A DNA stretch of 64,000 nucleotides. Origin: Geodermatophilaceae bacterium URHB0062 (GTDB lineage Bacteria; Actinomycetota; Actinomycetes; Mycobacteriales; Geodermatophilaceae). Position 1 is the first letter of the stretch, and each line of letters opens with the position of its first letter. Positions 50,156 through 57,582 of the stretch are shown here, one piece after another. The translations under genes and the position numbers were made by a program. The stretch lies in NCBI GenBank assembly GCA_000620185.1, contig KK211086.1:779331-843330 (forward strand), written 5' to 3'. Below the pieces are notes generated by a model that saw nothing but the letters and a program-made list of their open reading frames with translations, had not been told where the DNA came from and did not search any database.

Positions 50156-50779
50156 CTACGGAGCGCGTGGCGGTGTCGTCCCCGTCGTGCCGTCGAAGGC
50201 GGTGAGCGTGGCGTCGACGATCGAGTCGACGTAGGCCCGGGTGACCGGGTCGCCGGTGATGAGCAGTCGCGTCCAGATGGGACCGATGAGCAGATCGATG
50301 AACAGTTCCTGGTCGACCGTCGGGGACAGCTCACCGCGGGCGATCGCCAGTGCGAGCACGCGTCTGTAGGCCTGCCGGCGGGTGTGGATCACGGTGAACA
50401 GCAGATCGGTGATCTCCGAGTGGTGTCCGGCCTCGCGCATGAGCCGGGGCACGAACATGCCGCGGCCGCGGGCGAAGGTGTCCGCGGCGCCGTGCAGCAG
50501 CGCGTGCAGATCGCCGCGCAGGGTGCCGGAATCGGGCACGTCGACGCTCTGCAGAGCCAGTCGCTCGACGGCGGCGGCCGCGACGGCGGCCTTCGAGGGC
50601 CACCGGCGCAGGATCGTGGTCTTGGCAACCCCGGTTCGCTCCGCGAGGTCGTCGAGGGTCAGGCCGGCGTAGCCCCGTGAGGCGAGCAGGGCGAGGGCCT
50701 GTTCCATGATGCGGACGTCGAGGGTCGGGTCCCGTGGTCGACCGCGACCTCGGGCGGGCGGGTTCGCCTCCACGACCAT
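50156..50779 (-). CDS. TetR-family regulator
   Basis: A 207-aa TetR regulator. After a basic AT-hook-like RGRGRPRD leader, the helix-turn-helix is ALALLASRGYAGLTLDDLAERTGVAKTTILRRWPSKAAV (residues about 28-66), with TTILRRWPSK in place of the usual YxYF. The C-terminal domain resembles TetR_C types with GDLHALLHGAADTFARGRGMFVPRL. It is divergent from the small ORF/DUF4389 pair. TTCG-TAT-CGAA at about 50794-50804, just upstream of the start in an AT-rich island, could be its own operator. Confidence 0.9.
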   Translation of the reverse strand: MVVEANPPARGRGRPRDPTLDVRIMEQALALLASRGYAGLTLDDLAERTGVAKTTILRRWPSKAAVAAAAVERLALQSVDVPDSGTLRGDLHALLHGAADTFARGRGMFVPRLMREAGHHSEITDLLFTVIHTRRQAYRRVLALAIARGELSPTVDQELFIDLLIGPIWTRLLITGDPVTRAYVDSIVDATLTAFDGTTGTTPPRAP

Positions 50780-50875
50780 CCGGATCGACGACCCTTCGTA
50801 TCGAATTTTTCTCGGACGAATGAGCAGCTCGAAGCCTAGTACGTCGAATCCTGGCCCGCTTTACGCAACCGGTGG

Positions 50876-50905
50876 TTGTGGATTATCGGCTGTGGGGTCT
50901 AGGTT
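50876..50905 (+). promoter_or_regulatory. probable promoter for the small ORF and DUF4389 gene
   Basis: TTGTGG (50876-50881), 18-nt spacer, TAGGTT (50900-50905). It is about 50 nt before the small ORF and the best sigma-70-like match in the 300-bp region between the TetR and DUF4389 genes, which otherwise holds only the possible TetR operator and the 40-codon ORF. Confidence 0.5.
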
Positions 50906-50962
50906 CCTGTCTGCGCAGCCGCCTCGATTTCGGGCCGACTCGCGACACCCGGGAGGTGCGCG

Positions 50963-51085
50963 ATGCCCCACGCGCCTCAGCCGGTCGCAGCCGGCAACCG
51001 CGCCTTCCGCGCCGCCTGGCGCGGGCACGGTCCGGTCAGGGGCAGGACTCGTCACGGGGGACGGCCCGATGAGGAGGAGACGTGA
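50963..51085 (+). CDS. 40-aa Arg/Gly-rich small protein, coupled to DUF4389
   Basis: ATG with GGGAGG 6-7 nt upstream encodes [20 protein letters not shown]...GGRPDEEET and stops with TGA inside GTGA, so its stop overlaps the GTG of the DUF4389 gene by 3 nt. The exact overlap and the good ribosome site argue for real translation and coupling. No homologue recognised; the acid DEEET end carries the GAGGAGGAG that is also the SD of the next gene. Confidence 0.6.
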   Translation: MPHAPQPVAAGNRAFRAAWRGHGPVRGRTRHGGRPDEEET

Positions 51086-51840
51086 CGGAGAACCGAATGC
51101 CGTACCCGGTTCGGGTGGACGCATCGATGGACGCGCCCTCACGTGCGCTGTGGCTGGTGAAGTGGCTCCTGCTCGTTCCGCACCTGATCGTGCTGGTGTT
51201 CCTGTGGGTGGCCTACTGCGTCGTCGGAGTGATCGCGTTCTTCGCGATCCTGTTCACCGGGCGCTATCCGCGGTCGCTGTTCGACTTCAACGTCGGCGTC
51301 CTGCGGTGGTCCTGGCGCGTGCACTACTACGGCTACGGCGCCAACGGCACCGACCGCTATCCGCCGTTCACGCTGCACGAGGTGCCGGGCTACCCGGCGC
51401 ACCTGGACGTCGCCTATCCGGAACGGCTGTCCCGCGGGTTGATCTTCGTGAAGTGGCTGCTGGCGATCCCGCACTACCTGGTGCTGGCGATCTTCGTCGG
51501 AGGCGGGCTGTGGCTGGGCACCCGCGGCGGAACGGGCAACGGGTGGGACAACGGCTGGACCGCCGGCGGCGGCCTCGTGGGGCTGCTCGTGCTGGTCGCC
51601 GCGGTGGTGCTGCTGTTCACCGGCCGCTACCCCGAGCCGCTATATGACTTCATCCTGGGCATGGACCGCTGGGCCCTCCGGGTGGCCGCCTACACGGCGC
51701 TGATGACCGACAGCTATCCGCCGTTCCGGCTCGACCTGGGCGGCATCGACCCCGGTTCCGTCCCCGCCGAGCCCTTCGGCCCGCCGCCGATGGGTCCCCC
51801 GGCCGCGTCGCCGCCGTACCCAGCCGCCCCCGTGCGGTGA
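51082..51840 (+). CDS. DUF4389 membrane protein
   Basis: A 252-aa protein with two DUF4389 repeats: [36 protein letters not shown]...[24 protein letters not shown], repeated as [27 protein letters not shown]...[24 protein letters not shown]. Four membrane segments, with a Pro-rich tail. Internal duplication is clear. Function unknown. SD GAGGAGGAG before GTG. Confidence 0.9.
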   Translation: MTENRMPYPVRVDASMDAPSRALWLVKWLLLVPHLIVLVFLWVAYCVVGVIAFFAILFTGRYPRSLFDFNVGVLRWSWRVHYYGYGANGTDRYPPFTLHEVPGYPAHLDVAYPERLSRGLIFVKWLLAIPHYLVLAIFVGGGLWLGTRGGTGNGWDNGWTAGGGLVGLLVLVAAVVLLFTGRYPEPLYDFILGMDRWALRVAAYTALMTDSYPPFRLDLGGIDPGSVPAEPFGPPPMGPPAASPPYPAAPVR

Positions 51841-51853
51841 CCTCTGCGGCAGG

Positions 51854-54247
51854 TCAGATGCGGCCGCGGCGCTGGAGTCCCACGAACGCCACCCAGCCCA
51901 GGGGCGCGGGCAGCCAGAAGGTCGCGGTGCGGTAGGCGAGCACGGCGGTGACGGCGGCGGCGACCGGTATCCCGGTCGCGGTGAGGCCGCCGACGAGGGC
52001 GGCCTCCACGGCGCCGAGCCCTCCGGGGGTCGGCGCCGCTGAGCCGAGCGTGGAGGAGGCCAGGTAGACCACGACGAGGGTGGTCACGGGCAGAGAGACG
52101 GAGAAGGCGCGCAACGATGCGTCCAGGGCCAGCGCGTAGCCGGCGTTCAGCACGAGGATGCCGGCGACCGCGGTCGCCAGCCGCCGCGGCCCGCTGACCG
52201 CCGTCAGGAGCTGGGGGAGTGCCCGGCGGGCCAGCGGCTCGAGGCGCCGGCGCATGGCGCGGCGGGTGGGCGGTGCCGCGGCGACGAGCGCCAACCCGAC
52301 CGCGGCGACGGCGAGGACGGCGAGGACGGTCCCGCTCGGCAGCAGCGTCAGCCGGGAGGCCGACACGCCGCTGAGCCAGCCGCAGAGCAGCAGCACGGGG
52401 ATCGTCACCGCGACGGTGACCGTCTCCTTGACGGCGACGCTGGCCACGGCCTCGGTGGTCGGGACGCCCTCGCGCTGCACGTACCGGACGTTGAGCCCGA
52501 CGTGCCCGACGGTGGGCGGCGTCACGAGGGTGACGAAGGACGACGCAAGCTGCACGAGTGCCGTCCGGCCCAGGGGGAGCGCCGCCGGGACGAAGGCATG
52601 CAGTGCGAGGGCGGCACCGAGATAGGTCGCGGCCGAACCCAGCAGGGCCACCCCGAGCCAACCCGGCCGCGCCTCCCGCAGGGCGCCCAGGATGCTGACG
52701 GTCGACAGCTGCGCCACGAGGATGTGTGCCGCCAGCGTGGCCGCGGCGACGCTGACCACGGTCCGGGCGCGCAACCGCTCCAGTCGCACGGGGGCGAGGT
52801 GACCGGCGGCGCCCGGCGGACGCAGCGTGGTGCGGAGGTCGTCGAGCACGGAGGTGCCGCGCAGCGTGCGGCGGACGGACTGGGGAACCGCCACCGGCTG
52901 GAGCAGCGCGGCGAGCCGTGTCTCGGTCGCCGGAGTGCTCCGGTACTCCGCCCGGAGCGCGGCGACGGCCTCCTCGGCCCCCACCAGCCGTCCGCCCGCG
53001 ACCAGCAGCGCGACGACGTCCAGTTCGCGCTGGAGCTCGGTGGTGGCCGGCTGGGCGACCCGGAGATCCGCGAAGCCCGCACCCCCGTCCGGCAGCAGCA
53101 GGACGTCGTCCGCGGTCAGGGTGCCGTGGGCCAGGCCGGCGTCGTGCAGCCGGCGGAGGCCGCGCACGGCGGCGTGCAGCCCCCGCACGGCCTCCGCCCC
53201 CTCGACGTCGGCCAGGGGCGTGCCGACCAGCGGCCGCTCCACGAGCACGAGGGCCGGTCCGGCCGCCAGCAGGGCGAGCACCCGGGGGGCGGGGACATCG
53301 CCGGCCTGCGCGAGGGCGGCGCTGAGCGCCTGACGCTCCAGCTCGCCGCGCAGCGACAGGCTCGGCCGTCCCACGGCCGCGGTCCGCAACCGGACCATGC
53401 GCCACATCCGCCGGACCGGAGGAACACCGCGGCCGTCCGGATCGGCCACCGTGACCGCCAGCGAGCCTCCGGGGGCGCCGAGCGCCTCGAAGCGGACCCG
53501 GCCGGCGCCCTCCTCGAGCGGTCGGAGCGTCGTCACCGGCCAGCCGGCGGTGGTGAGCACGGAGCGGATCCGCTCGTCCGCCGGCCGGGCCGGGAGGACG
53601 CCGACGATGAGGCGGACCGCGAGCCCGGCGGTCACACCGAGCAGCACGGCACCGGTGGCACTGGGTACGGTGAGGCTGCCCAGCAACAGCGCGCACGCGA
53701 CTCCGGTGGTCAGCGCGAGCAGCGCGGGTCGGCGTAGCCGACGCCGCCGGCGCAGGTCGGCACCGACCAGGCAGGCGACCGCAGCGGTGACCGGCAGTTC
53801 CGCCGATGGGTGCCGAGGGCCGACGAGCAGGGTCACCACCGCGGGGTCGCCGGCCGTGCGGGCGACCTGCGCCGAAATCAGGGCGGCCAGGAGCGCGACG
53901 AAGCAGGAAAGGACCGCCGTGGTCAGGGCGAGCCGCCGGGATCGGAGCGCGTCGATGATTAGCAGGGACAGCACGGCCAGGACGGCGAGGGACGCCGCCA
54001 CGTTGACGACCGAGAGCGCTGTCCGGGGCAGTCCCGTCTCCGCGGTCGGCACGAGATCGGCGACGGCGGTCAGCGCCGCCGGCCACACGACGGCGAGCAC
54101 GATCAGCAGGGCCAGGCCGGCCAGGGCGAGCAGCATCCACTGCAGGTCGCCGGGTCGACGGATCCGTCGCGGCGGCCAGAAGGAGCGGAGCGTGGATCGG
54201 ACGGTCCTCGCCGGTCGGCGGGTTGCTCGCGCCGGTGCCGGGACCAT
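51854..54247 (-). CDS. flippase-like membrane protein (LPG-synthase TM domain) with kinase-like module
   Basis: A 797-aa protein in three parts. First, about six membrane segments (MLLALAGLALLIVLAVVW through VACALLLGSLTVPSA). Second, a soluble middle resembling an AarF/aminoglycoside-kinase-like fold (GLHAAVRGLRRLHDAGLAHGTLTADDVLLLPDGGAGFADLRVAQ), in which HGTLTADDVLL is the catalytic-loop-like segment and FADLR replaces DFG. Third, a UPF0104/LPG-synthase flippase-like domain with 7-8 segments (LVTPPTVGHVGLNVRYVQREGV, TPGGLGAVEAALVGGL). Such proteins move or modify lipids. ATG 54247 is preferred over TTG 54265. Confidence 0.82.
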   Translation of the reverse strand: MVPAPARATRRPARTVRSTLRSFWPPRRIRRPGDLQWMLLALAGLALLIVLAVVWPAALTAVADLVPTAETGLPRTALSVVNVAASLAVLAVLSLLIIDALRSRRLALTTAVLSCFVALLAALISAQVARTAGDPAVVTLLVGPRHPSAELPVTAAVACLVGADLRRRRRLRRPALLALTTGVACALLLGSLTVPSATGAVLLGVTAGLAVRLIVGVLPARPADERIRSVLTTAGWPVTTLRPLEEGAGRVRFEALGAPGGSLAVTVADPDGRGVPPVRRMWRMVRLRTAAVGRPSLSLRGELERQALSAALAQAGDVPAPRVLALLAAGPALVLVERPLVGTPLADVEGAEAVRGLHAAVRGLRRLHDAGLAHGTLTADDVLLLPDGGAGFADLRVAQPATTELQRELDVVALLVAGGRLVGAEEAVAALRAEYRSTPATETRLAALLQPVAVPQSVRRTLRGTSVLDDLRTTLRPPGAAGHLAPVRLERLRARTVVSVAAATLAAHILVAQLSTVSILGALREARPGWLGVALLGSAATYLGAALALHAFVPAALPLGRTALVQLASSFVTLVTPPTVGHVGLNVRYVQREGVPTTEAVASVAVKETVTVAVTIPVLLLCGWLSGVSASRLTLLPSGTVLAVLAVAAVGLALVAAAPPTRRAMRRRLEPLARRALPQLLTAVSGPRRLATAVAGILVLNAGYALALDASLRAFSVSLPVTTLVVVYLASSTLGSAAPTPGGLGAVEAALVGGLTATGIPVAAAVTAVLAYRTATFWLPAPLGWVAFVGLQRRGRI

Positions 54248-54307
54248 GGCAGTCAGTCTGCGCAACCGGCCTGCCAGGGGCTCGATCGGGCAGTGCGGAC
54301 GGTCTGC

Positions 54308-54814
54308 TCAGACTCCGCTGAGCTCGGTGGGCATCCGCTCCGGCCGCGCCCAGCGCCGGCGCTCGACGTCGGTCCCCACCCGTGCGGGACGGCCGGCCGG
54401 CGCGGGGAACGGCTCACGGCGCTCGGCGGGACGCGAGACGGGGGGCGGCGTCATCGCGTGCGCCGGCTTGGCCGCTCTGCGCATGCCTGCGAGCAGAACG
54501 TGCGGCTGCGTCGCGTCGTCCTCGTTAGGGGCCGTGTCCCGCTGTCGCGGTGCGGGGGCCGGGAACGCCTCGCGGTGGGGCGGCCGCGACGGGTCGGGCA
54601 GGCGGAGCTCCGCGAGGTCCTTCCACGTCGAGTGCCGCAGCTTGTCGACGACGCAGCGCACGCGGGCCACGACCCGGCCGTCGCTCTCGTGCCGCCAGCC
54701 CAGCAGCTCGCCCGAGTACCAGATGCCGCGGTGGTGGATCTCCACGGGCTGCGGCTCACCGGCGAATGCGCTCGTCGCCCTGTCCACCGCCACGAGCCGG
54801 ACTGTAGGCGGCAC
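54308..54814 (-). CDS. hypothetical protein with conserved N-terminal domain
   Basis: A 168-aa protein. The first 75 residues look folded (VRLVAVDRATSAFAGEPQPVEIHHRGIWYSGELLGWRHESDGRVVARVRCVVDKLRHSTWKDLAELRLPD), with a Trp-rich beta pattern like other actinobacterial proteins of unknown function. The rest is a Pro/Arg/Ala-rich disordered tail. GTG start without obvious SD. It precedes the second initiator tRNA divergently. No function can be assigned. Confidence 0.6.
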   Translation of the reverse strand: MPPTVRLVAVDRATSAFAGEPQPVEIHHRGIWYSGELLGWRHESDGRVVARVRCVVDKLRHSTWKDLAELRLPDPSRPPHREAFPAPAPRQRDTAPNEDDATQPHVLLAGMRRAAKPAHAMTPPPVSRPAERREPFPAPAGRPARVGTDVERRRWARPERMPTELSGV

Positions 54815-54922
54815 CCAGACCGCCGCAGGGAAGGCGCGCGCGTGCCTGGGACCCGTGTGACGGGGCTGTCACAGGGCTCACATCCGACCACCGGCTACGA
54901 CCGTGTACGGTGGGGGACACAC

Positions 54923-54996
54923 CGCGGGGTGGAGCAGCTCGGTAGCTCGCTGGGCTCATAACCCAGAGGTCACAGGTTCGAATCCTGTCCCCGCTA
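54923..54996 (+). tRNA. initiator tRNA-fMet (CAT), copy 2
   Basis: A 74-nt gene identical to copy 1 except the T-stem pair G-C is A-T (ACAGG/CCTGT), a compensated change. CAT is at 54957-54959, with C/T mismatch at 1-72 and GGG/CCC anticodon-stem pairs. TACGGT (54906-54911) is the probable -10. Confidence 0.95.
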
Positions 54997-55002
54997 CTGC
55001 GA

Positions 55003-55036
55003 CGAGGGCCCGGTCACCACGGTGACCGGGCCCTCG
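55003..55036 (+). terminator. terminator of tRNA-fMet copy 2
   Basis: CGAGGGCCCGGTCACC and GGTGACCGGGCCCTCG form a perfect 16-bp inverted repeat, followed by CTCGTTC; it begins 7 nt after the tRNA. Confidence 0.8.
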
Positions 55037-55098
55037 CTCGTTCCCGGGAGACCGCGCCGGATGCGCGGGTGTTGTGCCGCGCGGCGAGGGGTCTCTAC

Positions 55099-55111
55099 GT
55101 TGACGGTCAAC
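55099..55111. promoter_or_regulatory. palindrome GTTGAC-G-GTCAAC upstream of the P450
   Basis: Perfect 6-bp arms with 1-nt spacer, 27 nt before the P450 start codon. TTGAC within it could double as a -35. The size and symmetry fit a dimeric repressor site (TetR or GntR type). No regulator is adjacent on this side of the tRNA. Confidence 0.5.
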
Positions 55112-55137
55112 GCCGACCGTTTCTCTGGGGGACGCCC

Positions 55138-56424
55138 GTGACCGTGGATCTCGATGCCGCCGCGCTCGACCCGGACGCCGTCGACCTGTCCGATCGCGAG
55201 TTCTGGGTGCGGCCGCCCGCCGAGCGGCACCGGGTCTTCGACCTGCTGCGCCGGGAGCGGCCGTTCGCGTTCTTCGAGGAGCCCGTGATCCCGATGCTCG
55301 AGCCGGGCCCTGGCTACCACGCCGTCACGCGGTATGCCGACCTCGACGCGATCAGCTCGCAGCCGTCGATCTTCTGCTCGGGCAAGGGTGCGGTGTCCAT
55401 CATCGACATCCCCGCCGATCTCCACGAGTTCTACGGCTCGCTGATCAGCATGGACGACCCTCGGCACGCCAAGATCCGGCGGATCGTCTCCAAGACGTTC
55501 ACCCCCCGCATGCTCGAGCGACTGGTCGGGTCGGTGCGGGAGATCGTCGACGACGTGCTGGCCACGGCCCGGCGGACGGCGGCCGAGGGCGACGGCACGA
55601 TCGACGTCGTCGCCGACATCGCCGCGCCCATCCCGCTGCGGGTCATCTGCGACCTGATGGGCGTGCCGGACGAGGACCGGGCGATGGTCCTGGCGATGTC
55701 GAACATCGTGCTCTCCGGGGGCGATCCCGAGCTCATCGAGAACAGGGACGATCCGCTGGCGGCGTTCCTCGAGGCAGGCATGACCCTGGCCGGGATCATG
55801 GAGCGGCTGGCGGCCGAGCGACTGGAACGGCCCCGCGAGGACCTCACGACGGCGCTGGTCACGACCGAGGTGGACGGCGAGCGGCTGTCCTCCCAGGAGA
55901 TCGCGTCGTTCTTCATCCTGCTGCTCGTCGCCGGCAACGAGACCACCCGCAACGCCATCTCGCAGGGCGTCCTCGCGCTGTCGGAGCACCCTGAGCAGCG
56001 GGCCCGGTGGATGGCCGACCCGTCGCTGGACCGCACCGCCGTCGAGGAGATCGTGCGCTGGACCAGCCCGATCACCTGGATGCGGCGCACGGCCACGCAG
56101 GACGGCGAGCTGAACGGGCACCGCTACCGCGAGGGTGACAAGTTCCTGCTCGTCTACGCGGCGGCCAACCGCGACCTCGAGGTCTTCGCCGATCCGCACG
56201 TGTTCGACCTCGGCCGCGACCCGAACCCGCACGTCGGCTTCGGCGCCCACGGCCCGCACTTCTGCCTCGGGGCACATCTGGCCCGGCGGGAGATCGCGGT
56301 GACGTTCCGCGCGCTGTTCGACCAGTTGCCCGACCTCGAGGTGGCCGGCGAGCCGGACCGGCTGCGCTCGTCGTTCGTCAACGGCCTCAAGCGCCTGCCG
56401 GGCCGGCTGACGGGGCCGCGATGA
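55138..56424 (+). CDS. cytochrome P450
   Basis: A 428-aa bacterial class I P450. The I-helix oxygen-activation motif is LLLVAGNETTRN (A-G-x-E-T-T), ExxR is about residue 305 (VEEIVRWTSP is the following meander), and the haem thiolate is Cys376 in FGAHGPHFCLGAHLARRE. SMDDPRHAKIRRIVSKTFTP is the family C-helix. It is followed by a [3Fe-4S] ferredoxin overlapping by 4 nt, its likely electron donor; no reductase gene is present. The substrate cannot be deduced; the pattern resembles CYP families acting on terpenes or steroids. GTG follows TCTGGGGGACG. Confidence 0.93.
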   Translation: MTVDLDAAALDPDAVDLSDREFWVRPPAERHRVFDLLRRERPFAFFEEPVIPMLEPGPGYHAVTRYADLDAISSQPSIFCSGKGAVSIIDIPADLHEFYGSLISMDDPRHAKIRRIVSKTFTPRMLERLVGSVREIVDDVLATARRTAAEGDGTIDVVADIAAPIPLRVICDLMGVPDEDRAMVLAMSNIVLSGGDPELIENRDDPLAAFLEAGMTLAGIMERLAAERLERPREDLTTALVTTEVDGERLSSQEIASFFILLLVAGNETTRNAISQGVLALSEHPEQRARWMADPSLDRTAVEEIVRWTSPITWMRRTATQDGELNGHRYREGDKFLLVYAAANRDLEVFADPHVFDLGRDPNPHVGFGAHGPHFCLGAHLARREIAVTFRALFDQLPDLEVAGEPDRLRSSFVNGLKRLPGRLTGPR

Positions 56425-56615
56425 CCCGGGTGGTGGTCGACCGCGAGCTCTGCGTCGGCTCGGGCAGCTGCGAGATGCTGGCGCCCGACGTCTTCGAGGT
56501 CGACGACGAGGGCGTCCTCGCCGTCCTCGAGCCCGAGCCGTGGGACGACGACGTGCCGGCCGTCCGGGACGCCGTCCAGGCGTGCCCCACGCGCGCGCTG
56601 ACTCTGGTGGACTGA
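56421..56615 (+). CDS. [3Fe-4S] ferredoxin partner of the P450
   Basis: A 64-aa ferredoxin. Cluster ligands are Cys11, Cys17 (CVGSGSC) and Cys55 followed by Pro (ACPTRAL); the fourth Cys position of a [4Fe-4S] type is absent, giving the C-x5-C...CP pattern of P450 redox partners. ATG overlaps the P450 stop (ATGA). Confidence 0.93.
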   Translation: MTRVVVDRELCVGSGSCEMLAPDVFEVDDEGVLAVLEPEPWDDDVPAVRDAVQACPTRALTLVD

Positions 56616-56653
56616 GCCGGAACACCCGTTCCGACCCGGAGGTTGCCCAGCCC

Positions 56654-56944
56654 ATGGAGCCCATCGTCACGGACGCCCCGGAAGCCCACCGCTACGAGAT
56701 CCGCGACGGCGACCGCATGCTCGGCCTCGCCGCCTACGAGCGCCGCGGCGACACCGTCGTCTTCACCCACACCGAGGTCGATCCCGACGCGGGGCAGTCC
56801 GGTCTCGGCAGCACCCTGGTGCGCGCCGCGCTGGACGACGTCCGGTCCCGCGGCGGCTCGGTGATTCCGCGCTGCACCTTCGTCCGCGGCTGGATCGAGC
56901 GGCACCCGGAGTACGCCGACCTCGTGACCGACCCCGACCAGTGA
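56654..56944 (+). CDS. GNAT-family N-acetyltransferase (YjdJ-like)
   Basis: A 96-aa minimal GNAT fold of the acetyltransferase_CG type: YEIRDGDRMLGLAAYERRGDTVVFTHTEVDPDAGQSGLGSTLVRAALDDVRSRGGSVIPRCTFVRGWIERHPEY. QSGLGSTLV is the acetyl-CoA P-loop, and the CxFVxxWIxxHPEY end is family-specific. The target is unknown. It begins 38 nt after the ferredoxin and overlaps the DsbA-like gene (GTGA), so all four genes may form one operon. Confidence 0.88.
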   Translation: MEPIVTDAPEAHRYEIRDGDRMLGLAAYERRGDTVVFTHTEVDPDAGQSGLGSTLVRAALDDVRSRGGSVIPRCTFVRGWIERHPEYADLVTDPDQ

Positions 56945-57582
56945 CCGGGCAGGTCCGCGCGGACGACCACGTCCGCGGCGCGGTCGACGCGCTGGTCACC
57001 GTCCTGGAGTACGGCGACTACGAGTGCCCGTACTGCGCGGCCGCGGCGCCGCTGCTCCAGCGACTGGTCGAGGAGTCCGGGGGCCGGGTCCGGTTGGTCT
57101 TCCGCAACTTCCCCCTCGCCGACCGGCACCCTTACGCCCTGACCGCGGCGCTGGCCGCGGAGGCCGCCGCTGCGCAGGGTGCGTTCTGGCCGATGCACGA
57201 CCTGCTGTTCACGAAGCAGGACAGGCTGACCGACTCCGCCCTGCGCGGCTACGCCGACCATCTCGGCCTGGACGGCAACCGCGTGGTGGGGGAGCCGGCT
57301 CAGCAGTTCGGGGACCGTGTCGAGAGCGACTTCGCCGAGGGCCTGGCCGCGGGTGTGGAGGGCACGCCCACGCTGTTCATCGACGGCGTCCGGTACGCCG
57401 GGCGGATGGAGCTCGATGCGCTGCGCCGGGCGGTCGGAGCCGCCGATCCGGCGTCAGGCGGTGGGGGCGCGCCAGGGGCGGGGCGGCAGCGACGGTGGTC
57501 CCTCGGCCTCCGGCGTGCACAGCGGGAACCGGTCGCCGAGGACCCGCAGCAGGACGACGCCGAGGACGGCGGCGGTCACTGA
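56941..57582 (+). CDS. DsbA-family thioredoxin-fold protein
   Basis: A 213-aa DsbA-like protein: EYGDYECPYCAAAAPLLQ with CPYC at residues 29-32, FRNFPLADRHPYALTAALAAEAAAAQ (the inserted helical domain), and GVEGTPTLFIDGVRYAG (cis-Pro region). No signal peptide, so it probably acts in the cytosol. The fold ends near residue 170; the last 43 residues (GGGGAPGAGRQRRW...DAEDGGGH) are unlike DsbA and are encoded antisense to the 3' end of nhaA. GTG overlaps the GNAT stop. Confidence 0.88.
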   Translation: MTGQVRADDHVRGAVDALVTVLEYGDYECPYCAAAAPLLQRLVEESGGRVRLVFRNFPLADRHPYALTAALAAEAAAAQGAFWPMHDLLFTKQDRLTDSALRGYADHLGLDGNRVVGEPAQQFGDRVESDFAEGLAAGVEGTPTLFIDGVRYAGRMELDALRRAVGAADPASGGGGAPGAGRQRRWSLGLRRAQREPVAEDPQQDDAEDGGGH

